Of a DNA stretch of 64,000 bases, positions 47,022 to 61,400 are shown piece after piece (position 1 is the stretch's first letter; each line of letters begins with the position of its first letter). Origin of the DNA: Gloeophyllum trabeum ATCC 11539. Its lineage: Eukaryota; Basidiomycota; Agaricomycetes; Gloeophyllales; Gloeophyllaceae. The notes below the pieces were generated by a model. It did not search any database and was not told the origin of the DNA. It worked only from the letters and a program-made list of their open reading frames with translations. The stretch covers positions 1,553,717 through 1,617,716 of the forward strand of contig NW_006920413.1 of the NCBI RefSeq assembly GCF_000344685.1, given 5' to 3'. Made by a program: the position numbers and the translations under genes.

Positions 47022-48974
47022 AGACGAAGGTGGACTCGAATGGTATTCTATAATGATTGTTGGTTTCAAGAATGTACGGCGCCGAAATCTACAGATCCCG
47101 AAACAAAGGGACCAAAAAAATCGCTATGAATTCAAAACTATAAAAAATAAGCGAACCTGGAGGGCGGGTGCGGTGGGGATGTAGTGTGTCGCGTGGTGAA
47201 GGGCTCGAAAGCGATTTCTTCTTCCATTTAATTCTATCATTTCACGTTTATCATTTAGCCATTTCTGTGTTTGATATATTACCTTCTTCTTACTTCCGTT
47301 CCTCGCCTTTGATACGCTCCTTTCTTTCCATTCTCCGTTTAATTGGATACTTCAGGGTTGTGGGCTTTCAGGACGATCACTCATACAGGTACGCAATTAT
47401 TCCTGGCCTACGCGTGTTTCTCTGACAGGAACTGTTTATCCAGGCTCTTCGCTCGTTCACCGCGACTTCCATTTCAACGTCGCGGGTCGAAGCTGGCGCG
47501 TGCAGATCCCTTTGGCCGGAGTTACCTGTCAAGTTGGAGGAGGTTCCTTCTTGAAGCTGCGAGCCTATTCTTGTTTTTGATCCGCGGAACCACCGACTAT
47601 TAGAGATCACCTTCTCGTGAACCCTAACAGTTGTCAAACGACCATAATGCCAGGTTCGTTCTCAGGAAATTGCCCCTGTGCCTGTCGATTAATCGCAGTT
47701 TCGCTGCCAGCGACTTCCGGTGCATCATTCAACCTGCTTGCGTCGACTGTTCAAGTGCGACACGTCTCCGGCCCATCTCTTACTCGACCTGCGTCTAGAC
47801 CTTACCGGCCTGAGTCATGTTTCAGCCACTTTTGTCTGTGAAGGTGCTTGAGAAGGTAGGAACCTTTCTGCGAGCTTACTGATGAGTAGAACTTTGGTAT
47901 GAGCTTCCGAGGCGAAACGGCTAAACGCATGGCGGGGCCTCGAGGGCAACGTGCGTTCGCGGGAGGAGACGGTCGACGTCGGGGACGACATCCGGCTTCA
48001 ACCGTGTTATCTCAAGGTTAGTCCTCTGCGGCCATGCTCCGTGCGGTTGGGATTTGTTACTGACGGCTAATAATTTCAGACGTTTTCTATGTGCACCAGG
48101 GGGATACAGTGGAGACCCTCTTGATTGATCACTTTTCCGGCAAGTCTGACTCTTGATTTCCTTTGAGAAGTGTTGCTCACATGTGAAACCTACCGTGAGT
48201 GGAGGGTGTCCCTAGGGGCATCCTCCGCTCACACTGCCTGCAAAGGCATCCCTCCACAGGTCCTTGGTCGATAGCTAGGTTCAACACTGGTCCGATTTGG
48301 TGCACACGTATGTGCTTCTTTTCTCTATATTCTGCGCAGAGTTTTCTGATGCCTTGTTCAGTGCGACATCCCAGCAATCCAAGGAACTGACTAATGTCCC
48401 TACAAGACAGATCGACGACAGCACCCCTGGGACGCGCCTAAAGCCGCACGAAGCCCCTGCCTCCACCGCTGTTTTGCCCATGAAGAAGCTATGACTACCT
48501 CGTTCTAGTCGGATGTAAGTTCAAAGTAGGTTCTTGTCACTCAGAGTACTGGATCGGGTCTTGTCGGCGGAGCATGGCTACTGGGTTGGTCGCTCCAGGC
48601 GTTACTGTTGGGTACGAGATCGTCAATTCGCCGGAGTTTCCGCAGAACACTGGTCCTTCGCGATTGTGGATGTCCGCTTCAACGTGCACTCCTTAAGTGC
48701 CATTGGTCTGTGGCCTTCAAGGATAGGTCTCGCGTCATGCTTCAACCGCCTACGATGGCGTCCTAATCCTGCACCCTGGAGTATCATCTTTATTCACCTT
48801 TTATTATACGTTCCCCTGATACCTAGTAATAATTATATTACGCTGATTGGTTAGCTAATCTCCTTGTATCTCATTGTAATTCTATTCTTGCGTGTTTCAG
48901 AGCGTTCGATACGACAAAGATGAGGATAGCATACGGAATGTGGCAAAGGAGTTGCAGTGAAGGGTGCACTTCGA
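47022..48974. other. 1.95-kb gap with unassigned coding-like fragments
   Basis: No complete gene could be built. Two stretches on the plus strand look coding-like when joined by a plausible intron (about 47900-48002 with 48080-48145, giving a QDVFYVHQGDTVETLL-type peptide), and others appear near 48360-48490 and 48540-48690. Stops break each of them. They may be a decayed gene or a gene with unusual introns. Confidence 0.35.
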
Positions 48975-50776
48975 TCAGAACCATCCCCGCGGGTGATGGA
49001 TCCAATCCTCGAATTGAATACACTTCGGCTTGAATATATCGCTGTCGGGTCCTCCGCGCGGTCGTCCCCAGATAGGCCATGTAGGCACTGAACAGACACT
49101 CTGCGAGGAGACTTTGAGATACTCTGTAAGGAGTAACCACCATCGAAAACACTTACATCCCATCCGCAGACTTCGTCGCATCGTACCCACATGGGCCAGT
49201 CCAGCCAGTCCATGAGTTCGCTGACCTCTTGACCCCAAGCAGCGGCAAGTTCTTTGTTCTTCTCTATACTTCCCGCTTGCATAGACGAGACGAGAATCTG
49301 GCCTGCCATTTGACATAAGTTGTGCAGTACTGTTTCGATGCTTGCCTTAAGAAGTCGCTCTTGAGACGTTAGGAGATGCAGAGGAATGGTGATTGTCTGG
49401 CCACTGGTACAACGCGACATAGTGGGCGGGAGCCAGCAATCTGGGTCGGACTCGTTGAAATAACGGGGCATATTTCCTGTGTCTAAGTACGGATCCAGAA
49501 GTGTGTACGCCAGTAGACGAACTTCCTCGACTTTGGCGGAATCATTCCTGTTTTCATCGTCTCGCAAAACCTCACGCATCTGCGCAAGACGGTCACCCCA
49601 GTTTTCCATCACATCCCATGCTTTGAGGTTCCAATCGATCCCACGGCGGGTCCACAGGTCGTCCCTCCGTAAGACTTCCTCGAGTTGGTCCACAGCTTTA
49701 TTGACGTCTTCCTCTGAAACGTTGGCCCAGACACGGTGCTGGACCATGGACGACCCTGTCCGTGTTGGAATTAAGCTGGTGAACTGGGGGTCATAGAAGG
49801 TGACCAGTCCAGATGTAATGAGACGAACGTGAGGCTGGGGTCGCTGATATCGTCGAGTAGCAATTCGCAGCCACTCGAACCCCGAGGATGCGACGTAAGG
49901 ACTACGCTCCCATCTATCCCAAGGAGGGCGACGGCCGGAGCCAGGTCCACGACGAGGGGGTCGAGTCGGCAGCTCGTCCATAGCCACTACCTCGTTCTTC
50001 ACCATCACGCTAGTGGTAAGTTCGAGTTCATTGAGCTGCATGTCATCTGTCGGATGCCGAGGAGGCGGGAAGGGGAAGGGCGCGTCTTTTAGAGGCGGAG
50101 TCTCGGGCGCAGTGATGTTGAGGTGAGAGATGAGTTCAAGACCGACGGAAAAGTCGCACCACATCACTTCGAAGCCCGCATTCATGCGGATAAACCCGTC
50201 GACGTCGAGCCCAGAGTCCTTTACCCATTTGCAGAGCCGTTCGGCGCGAAAGTATTCGTCCCACCATCCGCGTCCGGGAGGAGGGACCTGGCCTCTGCGT
50301 TCGATCACCACTTCCTGGGTGTCGAGAGCTCCATCGCCGTTTAGTACAGCACTTTCGCCGTCAAAGTATAAGACCTTTAGATCCCGCTTGGCCGCGTAAG
50401 TGGAGAGATGCGTCCCGTCGCCCCATGGTATGCCGGACATAATCGAATACGACATTTCAGGATCGAACGCGAGCCACTCCGGGCTCGGGGGATCAGACTT
50501 AACGGGTCGAGCATGATAGAGGAGCGTGAATGCATCGATTGTGGCGGGAACTATCGTATGCCCGTGTGGGTGCAAGTTATTCGGGAGTTGCTGGAGGAGG
50601 CCTGCCAGGGCATTGAATATGTAGTTGGCACCAGTTAAGTTGCTGGAGACTTTGAAAGGTGCAGCAAAATATCCCGTTCCAAAAAGTTCCGGGTGCGAGA
50701 ACACTGGAAATTGGAGGTCTGCACCCACAACTTGGAGGGCACCAGTGGCAAGCGGTAGGACGTCTATCCAGCGCAT
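48975..50776 (-). CDS. Secreted protein of an uncharacterised fungal family
   Basis: Two exons, 50776-49157 and 49100-48975; sum 1746 nt, 581 residues. The N-terminus has a hydrophobic signal-like start (MRWIDVLPLATGALQVVGA) followed by FSHPELFGTGYFAAPFKVSS, NLTGANYIFNALAGLLQQLP and HPHGHTIVPATIDAFTLLYH. Later blocks include EWLAFDPEMSYSIM, KVLYFDGESAVLNGDGALDT and IRMNAGFEVMWCDFS. Spliced to the second exon it ends CSVPTWPIWGRPRGGPDSD and HHPRGWF with paired Cys. I recognise these blocks from hypothetical proteins of other basidiomycetes, but know no function. Seven or more Cys and several NxS/T sites support secretion. The 3' splice was chosen because it restores the Cys-rich end. Confidence 0.85.
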
Positions 50777-51047
50777 ATTCGGCGCTGTCGCCGATTTCTT
50801 GGAATTCCTTTGAAGCCTTCAGTACCGCAGTACCGACAGGTTGTAATAGGCGTAAAGCAGGCAGACACCAGAAACATTTTACTATCACTGCTATCATGCC
50901 AGTGGCAGCGTGTGGCGGCCTCCGCAGCAGCCAATTGTGGCCAATTTCAGAAAGTGACTGGTATCCGGGGGACTCTCCGCTTAGTCATCTCGGACCCCCA
51001 AGTACAATAGTCGAGTCAGCGCTGTGGCATCCGTTGACGACGCTCTC
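50777..51047. promoter_or_regulatory. Divergent promoter, secreted protein / ESA1
   Basis: 271 bp between two start codons. No specific element assigned. Confidence 0.4.
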
Positions 51048-52916
<1,869 letters not shown>

Positions 52917-53040
52917 GGGAACCACGGAAGGACTGTTGTACATTATATTGTAGAGTTGATATGGATGTACTTCTATTGTCATTAATAGATCGTTGCTTGC
53001 GACATGTCGGACGGTTCCGTGGGATGCTTGAGGTCAAAAG

Positions 53041-53838
53041 TTATGATCCGGCTGTCGTCGTCCGACTGCTATCTGCGTCCGGCCTCGTTCTCTTCCGCAG
53101 CGCAGACTCAGCATCTTCTGGGCTGGAGTCAGTCTCCCACATAACGTACGAGGACTCTCCGCTGCTGGAGCCCAACGATTCTTGCCATGATGCATCCCTA
53201 ACCACTCCCTGCTGCTGCTCTGACATGGGTAACTTCGGTCGTCGATCGATCGTAGGGGAGGAGGGGCGAGAGCCAGCCGGAGAGAAGACACCAACGCCAG
53301 ACAATTTCATACTGTCCTCCGTGGGGGTTACGAAATAGGCCTTGGGCATTTCAAGGTCGGGTTTATTGCGCGACAAGTTGAACCGAGTGTTGTGTCCTCG
53401 GTGCTCCCGCAGGGAGATGGGGTCCATGCCGGAATCGGACTCCGACAGGGCCTGGTGGGACTCGTCGCTCACGAGTATCGTTGGGTTGCTGTCTTTAAGC
53501 ATAGACTCTGGCTTGTCAGAATCGCTGGTCGACGCTTTGGTGTCGTCCACAACGCCGAGGGTCCTCGCGATCACATAGGACGTCACGTCCTATTTGAATA
53601 GCGTTAGCCACCCCAGAATGATATTAACGCGTCTATCCGTGATAACGACGAAAGCAAATAGAACGCATACCAGCAGCGTCAGCAGGACAAATGGTGCTAT
53701 GGCCAGAAAGGCGAGGATTCGAAACGTAGACGCGGCTTTGCCAACCCAGGATGCAGGGTCGTAGTACACGAGATACTCGAGGTACCACGTCCAGAGAACA
53801 TAAGGAAACGATGCCGTAGTAGTGCTGCTGTCCGTCAT
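53041..53838 (-). CDS. Predicted single-pass or hairpin membrane protein, function unknown
   Basis: Two exons, 53838-53671 and 53589-53041; sum 717 nt, 238 residues. The N-terminus has aromatic residues (FPYVLWTWYLEYLVYYDP) and one strong hydrophobic span (FRILAFLAIAPFVLLTLLDV) that crosses the splice junction. The remaining 170 residues are polar, Ser/Asp/Pro-rich and probably disordered, with a basic end (LRKRTRPDADSSRT). No family recognised. The gene is convergent with ESA1, with 124 bp between their stop codons. Confidence 0.7.
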
Positions 53839-54989
53839 CGAAAAGAGCAGCTTCTAGTAACTGTTTGCCGGATAGGGTACAGCAGGCAGGCAGGCCCAGA
53901 TGGGCGCAGTAATGATACGCTTCAGAGACAATATTGGTGAGGCTACGGTGCACGGTATACCGACGGCATCTCCTGTTTGGCAATGTTTGTGGCTATGGGT
54001 CCGCCACAATTATCGGTTCCTTACAGCTTCAGGCCCGTACCGGGTACAGTCCTACTATTCGTCTCCTATCTGTCTTCTAGGAATACCCTGCGGAAGATAT
54101 GTCATTTTGGAACGTTCCGTCCTCCATATGTTTTAGTGAAACGGAAGTTGAGGAACGTTTCGATCCCGCGCTTCACAGATAACTTCATGTACTGGCGTTA
54201 TCGGTAACCTACACGACTTTTGGATCTAGGATGACCTCGCATGCCGTATGTCCGCAACGAAAGGTCGTAAATCCGCGTCTGAGGAACGCCAACTTTGAAC
54301 CTCCGCCCTCGGTGGCATGATCAGGTGCCGTATATAGCGTCCATTTGACTATGCTCTTAGCGCCATATGCTTAAGTATGATCCCCGTCCTGTGGTAGGCT
54401 TTACATACCATGACGGTATTCATAGATCTCTTCCGCCTTGTCCATTGGCATCTGAAGTCCAACAGATGATCAGGAACCAGCCTCTGTCAATGTCAGAACG
54501 GAACGTTCTATGCAATTCTCCATCATGTTTATCAGGAACGTATACCTTACACATATTTTTTTGATTGCGGCGCTCAACTTGACTTCGGGCTCGTAAACCG
54601 AACCGAGATGAAGATCTACCTCTGCGCGCCTGGGTCCGTCCCATATATCAACTGTATCTTTGGCTTACCCCCCCTGCAAGACAGAGAAGAATGATCATCA
54701 CCTCACTTCGGCAATATCGGTAAGCAGATACCTGTAGCTGTCACTGTCATTTCGCGGAGATCACTCGCTCCGTCTGTTAAGATTCCATGCCGAAATGAGC
54801 TTGTTACTATAAGCAAAGTCCATGTAGTACAGATCATAATAGTGATGCCCTAGTAACACAGGAAGGCCGATGCAATGTCTGCAGAGGAAGATTATACGAT
54901 GCGACGGTGACAGCAAAATAACTATGCAAAAGCGAGTAACCAAGCCAACATGGAAAAAGGATGAATGCGACGACGAAAATAAAATAACA
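53839..54989. other. Intergenic, membrane-protein upstream / CSL 3'
   Basis: About 1.15 kb holding the promoter of the membrane-protein gene and the 3' end of the CSL gene. AT-richer than the coding neighbours. Short frames only; no gene, tRNA or repeat identified. Confidence 0.5.
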
Positions 54990-57900
54990 CTAGGGATACA
55001 GGACATGCGAGGGGAAGACGACGCCGTCGTGCCTCACGAGTATTATTGGGCGGCGTTTCGACACGGGGCTCTCTGGGGGCAGGCATCCCAGGACCTCCGT
55101 ACACCGGATCTCGACGTATGGAGAAGGCTCGGATCCAAAGAACACGCTGAGAGGATCCGATTTTGAAAAGTTTTCGCCGTACACCGTCAGCATCTTCGCG
55201 GCAGCGGGGTTGGGCTTCGCCATCGCAGCCCGCGAGGCGGCGCAGTTGGACTTGGGCATTTCAGAAGCCCGATCTGGGGGGAGGTACTTGACGACGGCAG
55301 GGAAAGGCGTGACGGGCTTCGACGGGATGGGGAACGACCCTGTCTGCGGCGCGTTCTGGTTGTCGAACAGAACAGGCGGGATGTAGAAATTATACCGCAC
55401 TTGGTCTGCACAAATCCAATATTAGACAAACTTTGCGAATGTGCGGAGGGAAAATCGTTTACCTGTGCCAACGATCGTCCACACGCTCGTCTCGCCAATA
55501 TCCACTTGCCACAAGGCTCCAGAGGACGGGCTGAGCTCCCCAGCTGACGTCCGCCGGGCCGGCGACGAGCCAGAGCCCGCGGACGTGGGTCTGCGCCGCC
55601 CACCCTTGACCGCGCTGTTTTTGGTGATCCCACCCGTGCTCGAGCTCCCCCGCTTCATCTTCTTGACGCGCCCGCCGTCGTTGGACGGGAAGTCAAGCGA
55701 CATGGGGGACGCCGGCGCGCTCTCGCCCGTCCCCGCGTGCGCAAAGTAGTCGTTGGAGCTCGAAGCGAGCGACGCGGGGGTGGAGACGACCGGGGAGCCG
55801 GGGATCACCGGCGACTGCAGCGACGGCGACGTCGACCCGCGGTTGTGGTTGCCGACCCACAGCCGGCCGTCGGTCGGCCGGTACGTGTTCACCTTCTCGC
55901 CCATGCAGGAGAGGAAGGCGCCGGTCATGCCTGGCGTGCCCGGTTCAGGCATGCCCTTGCCCGGCTCGTACACCTCGAAGGCGATCTTGTGCAGCTGCGA
56001 GACAGGATCACCGCATACCTCGCCGGGCACGCAGTAGTGATCTGCAACACCCTTGGCGCCCTCCTGCAGGCCTCCCCCCACGACAGTGGTGCCGTGGTCG
56101 ACCTTGCGGATAATGAGGATAGGACTGACCACACCCGAGGTCAGACATTGCAGAACGACCGTCTGGTTGTAGTAGATGGGGATCTGGGATCCGTTGTTGG
56201 TGAAGGGAATAGCATTAGGAGGTGGAGACGGATATTCAGGGTGAGGTGGGGGTGGTGGCGGGGCGTCTATACCACCAGCGGGCTTGTTGACGTCGACAAT
56301 GTACATAACAAAAGGATCTATTATACTTCAATTAAAATTTTGATCATGCTATTGAAAAGGCACTCACCCCAACTAGCAGTGCGAGCAATGAATGACGGCG
56401 TGGAAGACCGCGAGCGATGGTCAAGGCCCATCAATGGGGCGCCATCGGAGCCCTTGAACGCAGACCCGGATCCCGACACGCACAGGTACTTTGTCGACAC
56501 GGTCTGCGACCTGAGTCGGTGGAAGAGCGACACCGTCGACCCATGATTGATGCACACTGTTAGGCCACCGATTTACTTGAGTAATGACATCAAAACTGGA
56601 CGGCGGGAGGGCACTCACGCTCGAGGTTCTTCGCGCTCTGCCTCTTCTTGGACGGCTTGCTGATGACCTTGATCGAGCGGCTCGCAAACGTGCCGATAAC
56701 GCGCTCGCCCGCGTCGTCGTCCGACGCGGGCGCCATGATCTTCACGAGCGCCTCGACCTTCTTCTTCTTCTCGTCGACGTCCGAGATGAAGAGCTGCTTG
56801 CCCACGCAGCGCCCGATGTACGTCGTGCCCGCGGGCGGGTCGCTCATCTCGAACGACTTGCCCGCGGCGGACGTCCACTCGATGTTGCCCTCGGGCGGCG
56901 CGGGCTCGCCCGAGATGGACACGACGACGCGCGGCGGGCAGAGCTTCGGCTCCTGCCCCCGGCGCATGACATCTGACCACCACGAGTTGCCGATCATGAT
57001 CGCGGTGGGAGGCGGGCAGAGGAACCTAGAAAATTAAAGAGACCCGAAGTTCAGCCATGTCCCGGGCAGTTTCTCCGCGGAAGCGCGACTGACCTCTTCT
57101 CTGTGCCGTACGACTTTTGCGCGACCTTGCTCGACATGACGATGACCGTGCGTTCGCCGAAGGCGAGGCGGTTCGGCGTGCGGACGTACTGGTCGAGATA
57201 AGGCCTGTGTTTTCATGAGCGTGGGCGTTTCGGTGGCAGACAGTGCGTACTCACCGGATGAACGTTTGAAGGTCGTTGGCAGAGTTGAAACCCCCCAGAC
57301 CGCGGATGCCCGCGAGCAGGTGGTCATCCGAGCCCATGCTCAGCCGGAGGTCGTTCTGGGGATTCGGGTTCATGAATTGCCCGTCGTCGAAGCCGGGGAT
57401 GCCGTTTGGCCTGAAATGGGTGGCTTGGGGAGAGACGCCCTGCAGCATCTCGTGGTGGCCGTGGTGCTGCATCTGCGAGGGGAAACGCGAGTCCATCGGG
57501 AAGCGCCCGAGGTGCTGCGCGGGACCGTTGAAGCCAAGCCCTAACCCACCGTTCACGCCGACCGCGTAGTCCTCGTGAAAGTCCGAGGGGAAGTTGCTGT
57601 TTGGCAGGCGCCGGTCGACGTCGGGGAAGGGGTGCTGGCCGGGAAAGTCTTTTGAGATGACGTTGGGGCCGAGGTTGCCTGGAAAGACGGGCGAGTGTTG
57701 GATGCTAGGATCACTGGGTGTCAGCGGCGATACTTTACCGCTACTGTAGGAGGAAGAGAGGCTGTGGATCATGTCGTACGAGTTACTGTTGACGCCGTGG
57801 AAGGAGTTGACGGAGTCGGCGAAGGACGGGTGGGAGTACATCTGGTCGCCGGCCATGGCATACGAGGGGCCGAGGGAGGACGAGGAGGAGGCGTTAGTGC

Positions 57901-58411
57901 GGTAGCGCGGGCTGGCGAAGCCGTTGGCGGCATGGGGGGCGTTGGAGAAGAGGTCGAAGGGGTGGGCGGGCTGGTCGGGGACGTCGAGGTCGGTGTGCTC
58001 GAAGGGGTGGGCGGGGGCGCGATGGGCGGGATGGGCGTGCGGGGAGCTGGGGTGATCGAGCGGGTTGAACTGCTGATCGAGGTCGTTGTTGAAGAGGGCG
58101 GGGTGGTTGTGGTGGGCGGCGGGCGGGGCAAAGTCCATGGACAGGCGCTTGTCCCGCTGGCTGGCGGCGGGGTTGAGGATGTCGGCGAGGTCCCAGCGGG
58201 TCAGCTCAGACGGCGGTGGCAGCGGACGAGGCGCGGCGGAGGCGTCGCCATCGACATTCATGCCGAATTCTGATCGGCGTTCGGCACTTGCCGCGTGCGC
58301 CATCCAGCTTGGTTGGGCCATGTTCAGCAACGGCCGTTGCGCGTTCGACGTTGGCGGCGGTGTGTCGTGGACAGACGTCCGCGCTGCACCAGCACCATTA
58401 GACACGGGCAT
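54990..58411 (-). CDS. CSL (CBF1/RBP-J/LAG-1) family transcription factor
   Basis: DNA-binding regulator of the family that mediates Notch signalling in animals; fungi have CSL proteins but no Notch. Six exons: 58411-57255, 57204-57094, 57025-56619, 56556-56368, 56317-55463, 55405-54990; sum 3135 nt, 1044 residues. The first 385 residues are Pro/His/Ser-rich and disordered. The Rel-homology N domain follows (QKSYGTEKRFLCPPPTAIMI; GNSWWSDVMRRG), then the beta-trefoil domain (TVSLFHRLRSQTVSTKYLC; NQTVVLQCLTSGVVSPILII; QLHKIAFEVYE) with two fungal insertions, one of them a Ser/Gly-rich basic stretch with VKKMKRGSS. The C-terminal Rel-homology domain ends RRPIILVRHDGVVFPS. Large size and insertions are typical of fungal CSL proteins (compare S. 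pombe Cbf11/Cbf12). Confidence 0.95.
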
Positions 58412-61400
58412 CCTGCCTTGCCAGTCCGATTACTCACCTTGGCGTGCGGCAAGGGTCGCCTGATGGTGTTTGTTATATACGCCAAATCCAGGCCGTATTT
58501 ATCCCCGGACCCTGTACACAAAGAAGCCAAGATCGAGGCGACTCTCCACTCGGATGGAGGCGTGGATGGTGGGATATTAGGCGCACACGAACTGACTTTA
58601 TATCGAGCTCGAATCGAGGTCCAGCTGCCATCCCAGATCTCTCCTTACGGCACCCCCTCGCACCGGCGAATTGGCTTCAATTTGCCGTATGCGCCGGTAA
58701 ACCTTCGTGGCCCTCCATCATTTGCACGCCTTCTCCTGTCAGGTTCTATCATCCTCAAAATACGCATTCCCCCCCGAGTCTCTTCCACGAGAGAAACCTC
58801 ACAGAATTGCGGGGGACCCGGGCTGTACCCCCGCGATATCAGCTGTCTCCAACTGCAATAATACACATAGGCTACCGTCCCCACTCGCCCGCAGCTCTGG
58901 AACCACCAGCCCATCTTGCGAGCCTTCTGTCCGCTCCGACAAGTGTTCACCTCTTCCCCGATTGGCTCGTCCGCGCGAGACCTTGTGACTCTCGCTTTCC
59001 GAAGCGCCATACGTTACCTTGTCGGCGGATATAGCCTTCTTGTCTATCTACGTGGAACGCAGCTGCGTTGGGCATCAATCACCTTTTCGACAGTTCTCAA
59101 CAAAGGCGCGCGGGGCCTGCCGGTGCGTATAACCTCCTTCGCGCAATCAATCTTGGGTAATCTTGAGTTACCGTGATAATCGTCGCCGGGTGGCCCCTGC
59201 CAACCTCACGTCACGCCCACAAATGAAACGCGACGCGTCACGCCCCTTCTGTCCAGGGTTTATCGGTGTTAGTTGATCCATAACACCACGTCCGCTGCAG
59301 ACTTACGTGTCCGGGCTCAAGGCTGACAGTTCGCATGGCCTTCTCGTGTGTTCGGCTCCAACGTCGCCTTAGAAAACGACCAAAGGAAGATCGACAGATT
59401 TCCTCTCCAGGCCCGGCTTCTGTGCCTTTAGGCATGTGCCATCCACCCAACTCTGTTTATAATGTAGTGCGCCGCTAGCCAAACCACTCGAAGCACGCTC
59501 CATGGGCGGGTTTCACCGAAATCCTGACGAGAGGGTGACGGCATCCTTGTCATCCAGCCGCATGACCACGGAACGCTCGGTCGTCCGGCTCCGTTGCATC
59601 ACAGTCACTGCGGACCAGCTCAGCCAGAAGACAGGAAAAGCATCTCTCTGTCAGAGAACAGGAGGACGCTGTCCGTTATGTTATGTTATGCAGCGCAGAC
59701 TAGGATGATATAGGATAAAGAGACTGACCGCTCAAATTAAATCCGGGAAGCGCAGAGCCGGCATTTCCGCGAAATGACAGGATACGCGGGCTGGTCAGCT
59801 TTGATAGAGGGCTACCGCGGCGGCTCGTCTAGTCTAGAGCATTGCCTAAAGGCCTGATTTCTGTGATCGCACCAGATAGAGCGCGAGCGGCGAATGCACC
59901 GCACCACGCGTCATGGACTTGTGGCATGATGGACCCACCTCAAGGACTCGGTGCTGCAGATAGGCTATTGCTAGGAGCGAGCTGACCGACAGTGTACGGT
60001 GGACCGGTACATTATACAAGCGACGTGAACGGGTCCCAGTATGACATGAACGGCCGTAATTCGAAGGTCGAAAGGTAAAGATCCATAGGAATCCAACGGG
60101 GGCATTTGCAAAGAGGCGCGGTTAGCACCGCGGCTTGCAATTGCATGGTGCTGCTTTGCAATGCTTATCCAGTAGGAGAAACTCACGTCCAGGAGGTAGG
60201 CCGACCCTCCTCTCCGGATTGTGTGATAGAGGCCACGTTGAGCTCGAACCTGGCCCATTTGCTTCCGCGTCGCTCCCATATTGGGCGATCTTGATCTGTC
60301 CAACTCGCGCTTCTCGTCGCCCGGCATTCCCCGGTACCGGAGACTGCCTCGCAGACCCGACCCGGGTTTTAATGTGTTAAGATTAACGCCAAGGCTGCGG
60401 ACGCCAGGCACATCGGTGCAAATAGACACTTGCTGACTCAAAACGCGCTCATTATTAAGAAACCGATCCATGTACGATCCTGCCGCCCCCACCCGTCGGT
60501 CGGACGCGTCGGACAGTCGCCCTCTGCCAGTAGCGGGCGGTCTTCAAATTCATTTCGTACTGCTCGGAATGTCGTATACAGAGCTTGACGACATGACGTA
60601 GACTCTGAGCGTTCTCAGATCGCTCCGACTCGCACCAGGCGGCCTGAGTACTCACGACATTTGCTTTGCGATCTGCTGACGGCCCGCTGGTGGCAGGAGG
60701 AAACGTCCTCGCCCGCTCACAGCAGTTTCTCGGGCAGACAGAGTTTCACATCGGGATCCCCGAGGCGCAGCGTGAATCGCAGTGCCAGTCGTGCTATCGC
60801 GCACTGCTCTGTCGTTGGATCCAAGATTAGTACAGTACGCATCAGCACTCGTAGAAGTAGCGGAGGTGCATACGTAACTTCGGGTGTCCGATCATTCATT
60901 CAGTATCCCGAATTCTCTATGGGCATCGCCGTTGCGTACTGTCAGCCTTCGCGCTGGATGATTAACAGTGTTGTTCAATTTATTAATAGCATCTGTAGGT
61001 TCTCACCTTGGTTACCATCGCCAGCGGCTGCCGTAGAGTAGCAAGAAATCGGGAGATGTTGGGCAATCCAAGTATACAAACTGAGGTGATCAGCCGCCGG
61101 CCTCCCACTCAGCCGCAGCGCCCTCATAGCAAGACTGAATGAAATCTCTCCCAAATCTGAAGCTTTGATGAGCGTTGACGTACGGCGGAGTAAGTGCCTC
61201 ATCAGAGCGGGAGATTAACCCACCGGCCGGCAAGTCAAGCGGGTAGGCGGACCGCTAGTCAATTGTACATCGTTGAGCTGATGGCATATGCTGCTGCGAC
61301 ATACGCATGATGGACGCTAGTGGCTTCAGATGACGGAGACAGGCCAAACTCTGACTGCACACTCTGCGAAGCAGACGTCAGATGCCACACGTTTGAGAAG

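Noticed and set aside
57695..58273. Gly/Val-rich plus-strand frame
   Set aside because: Antisense shadow of the disordered CSL N-terminus.
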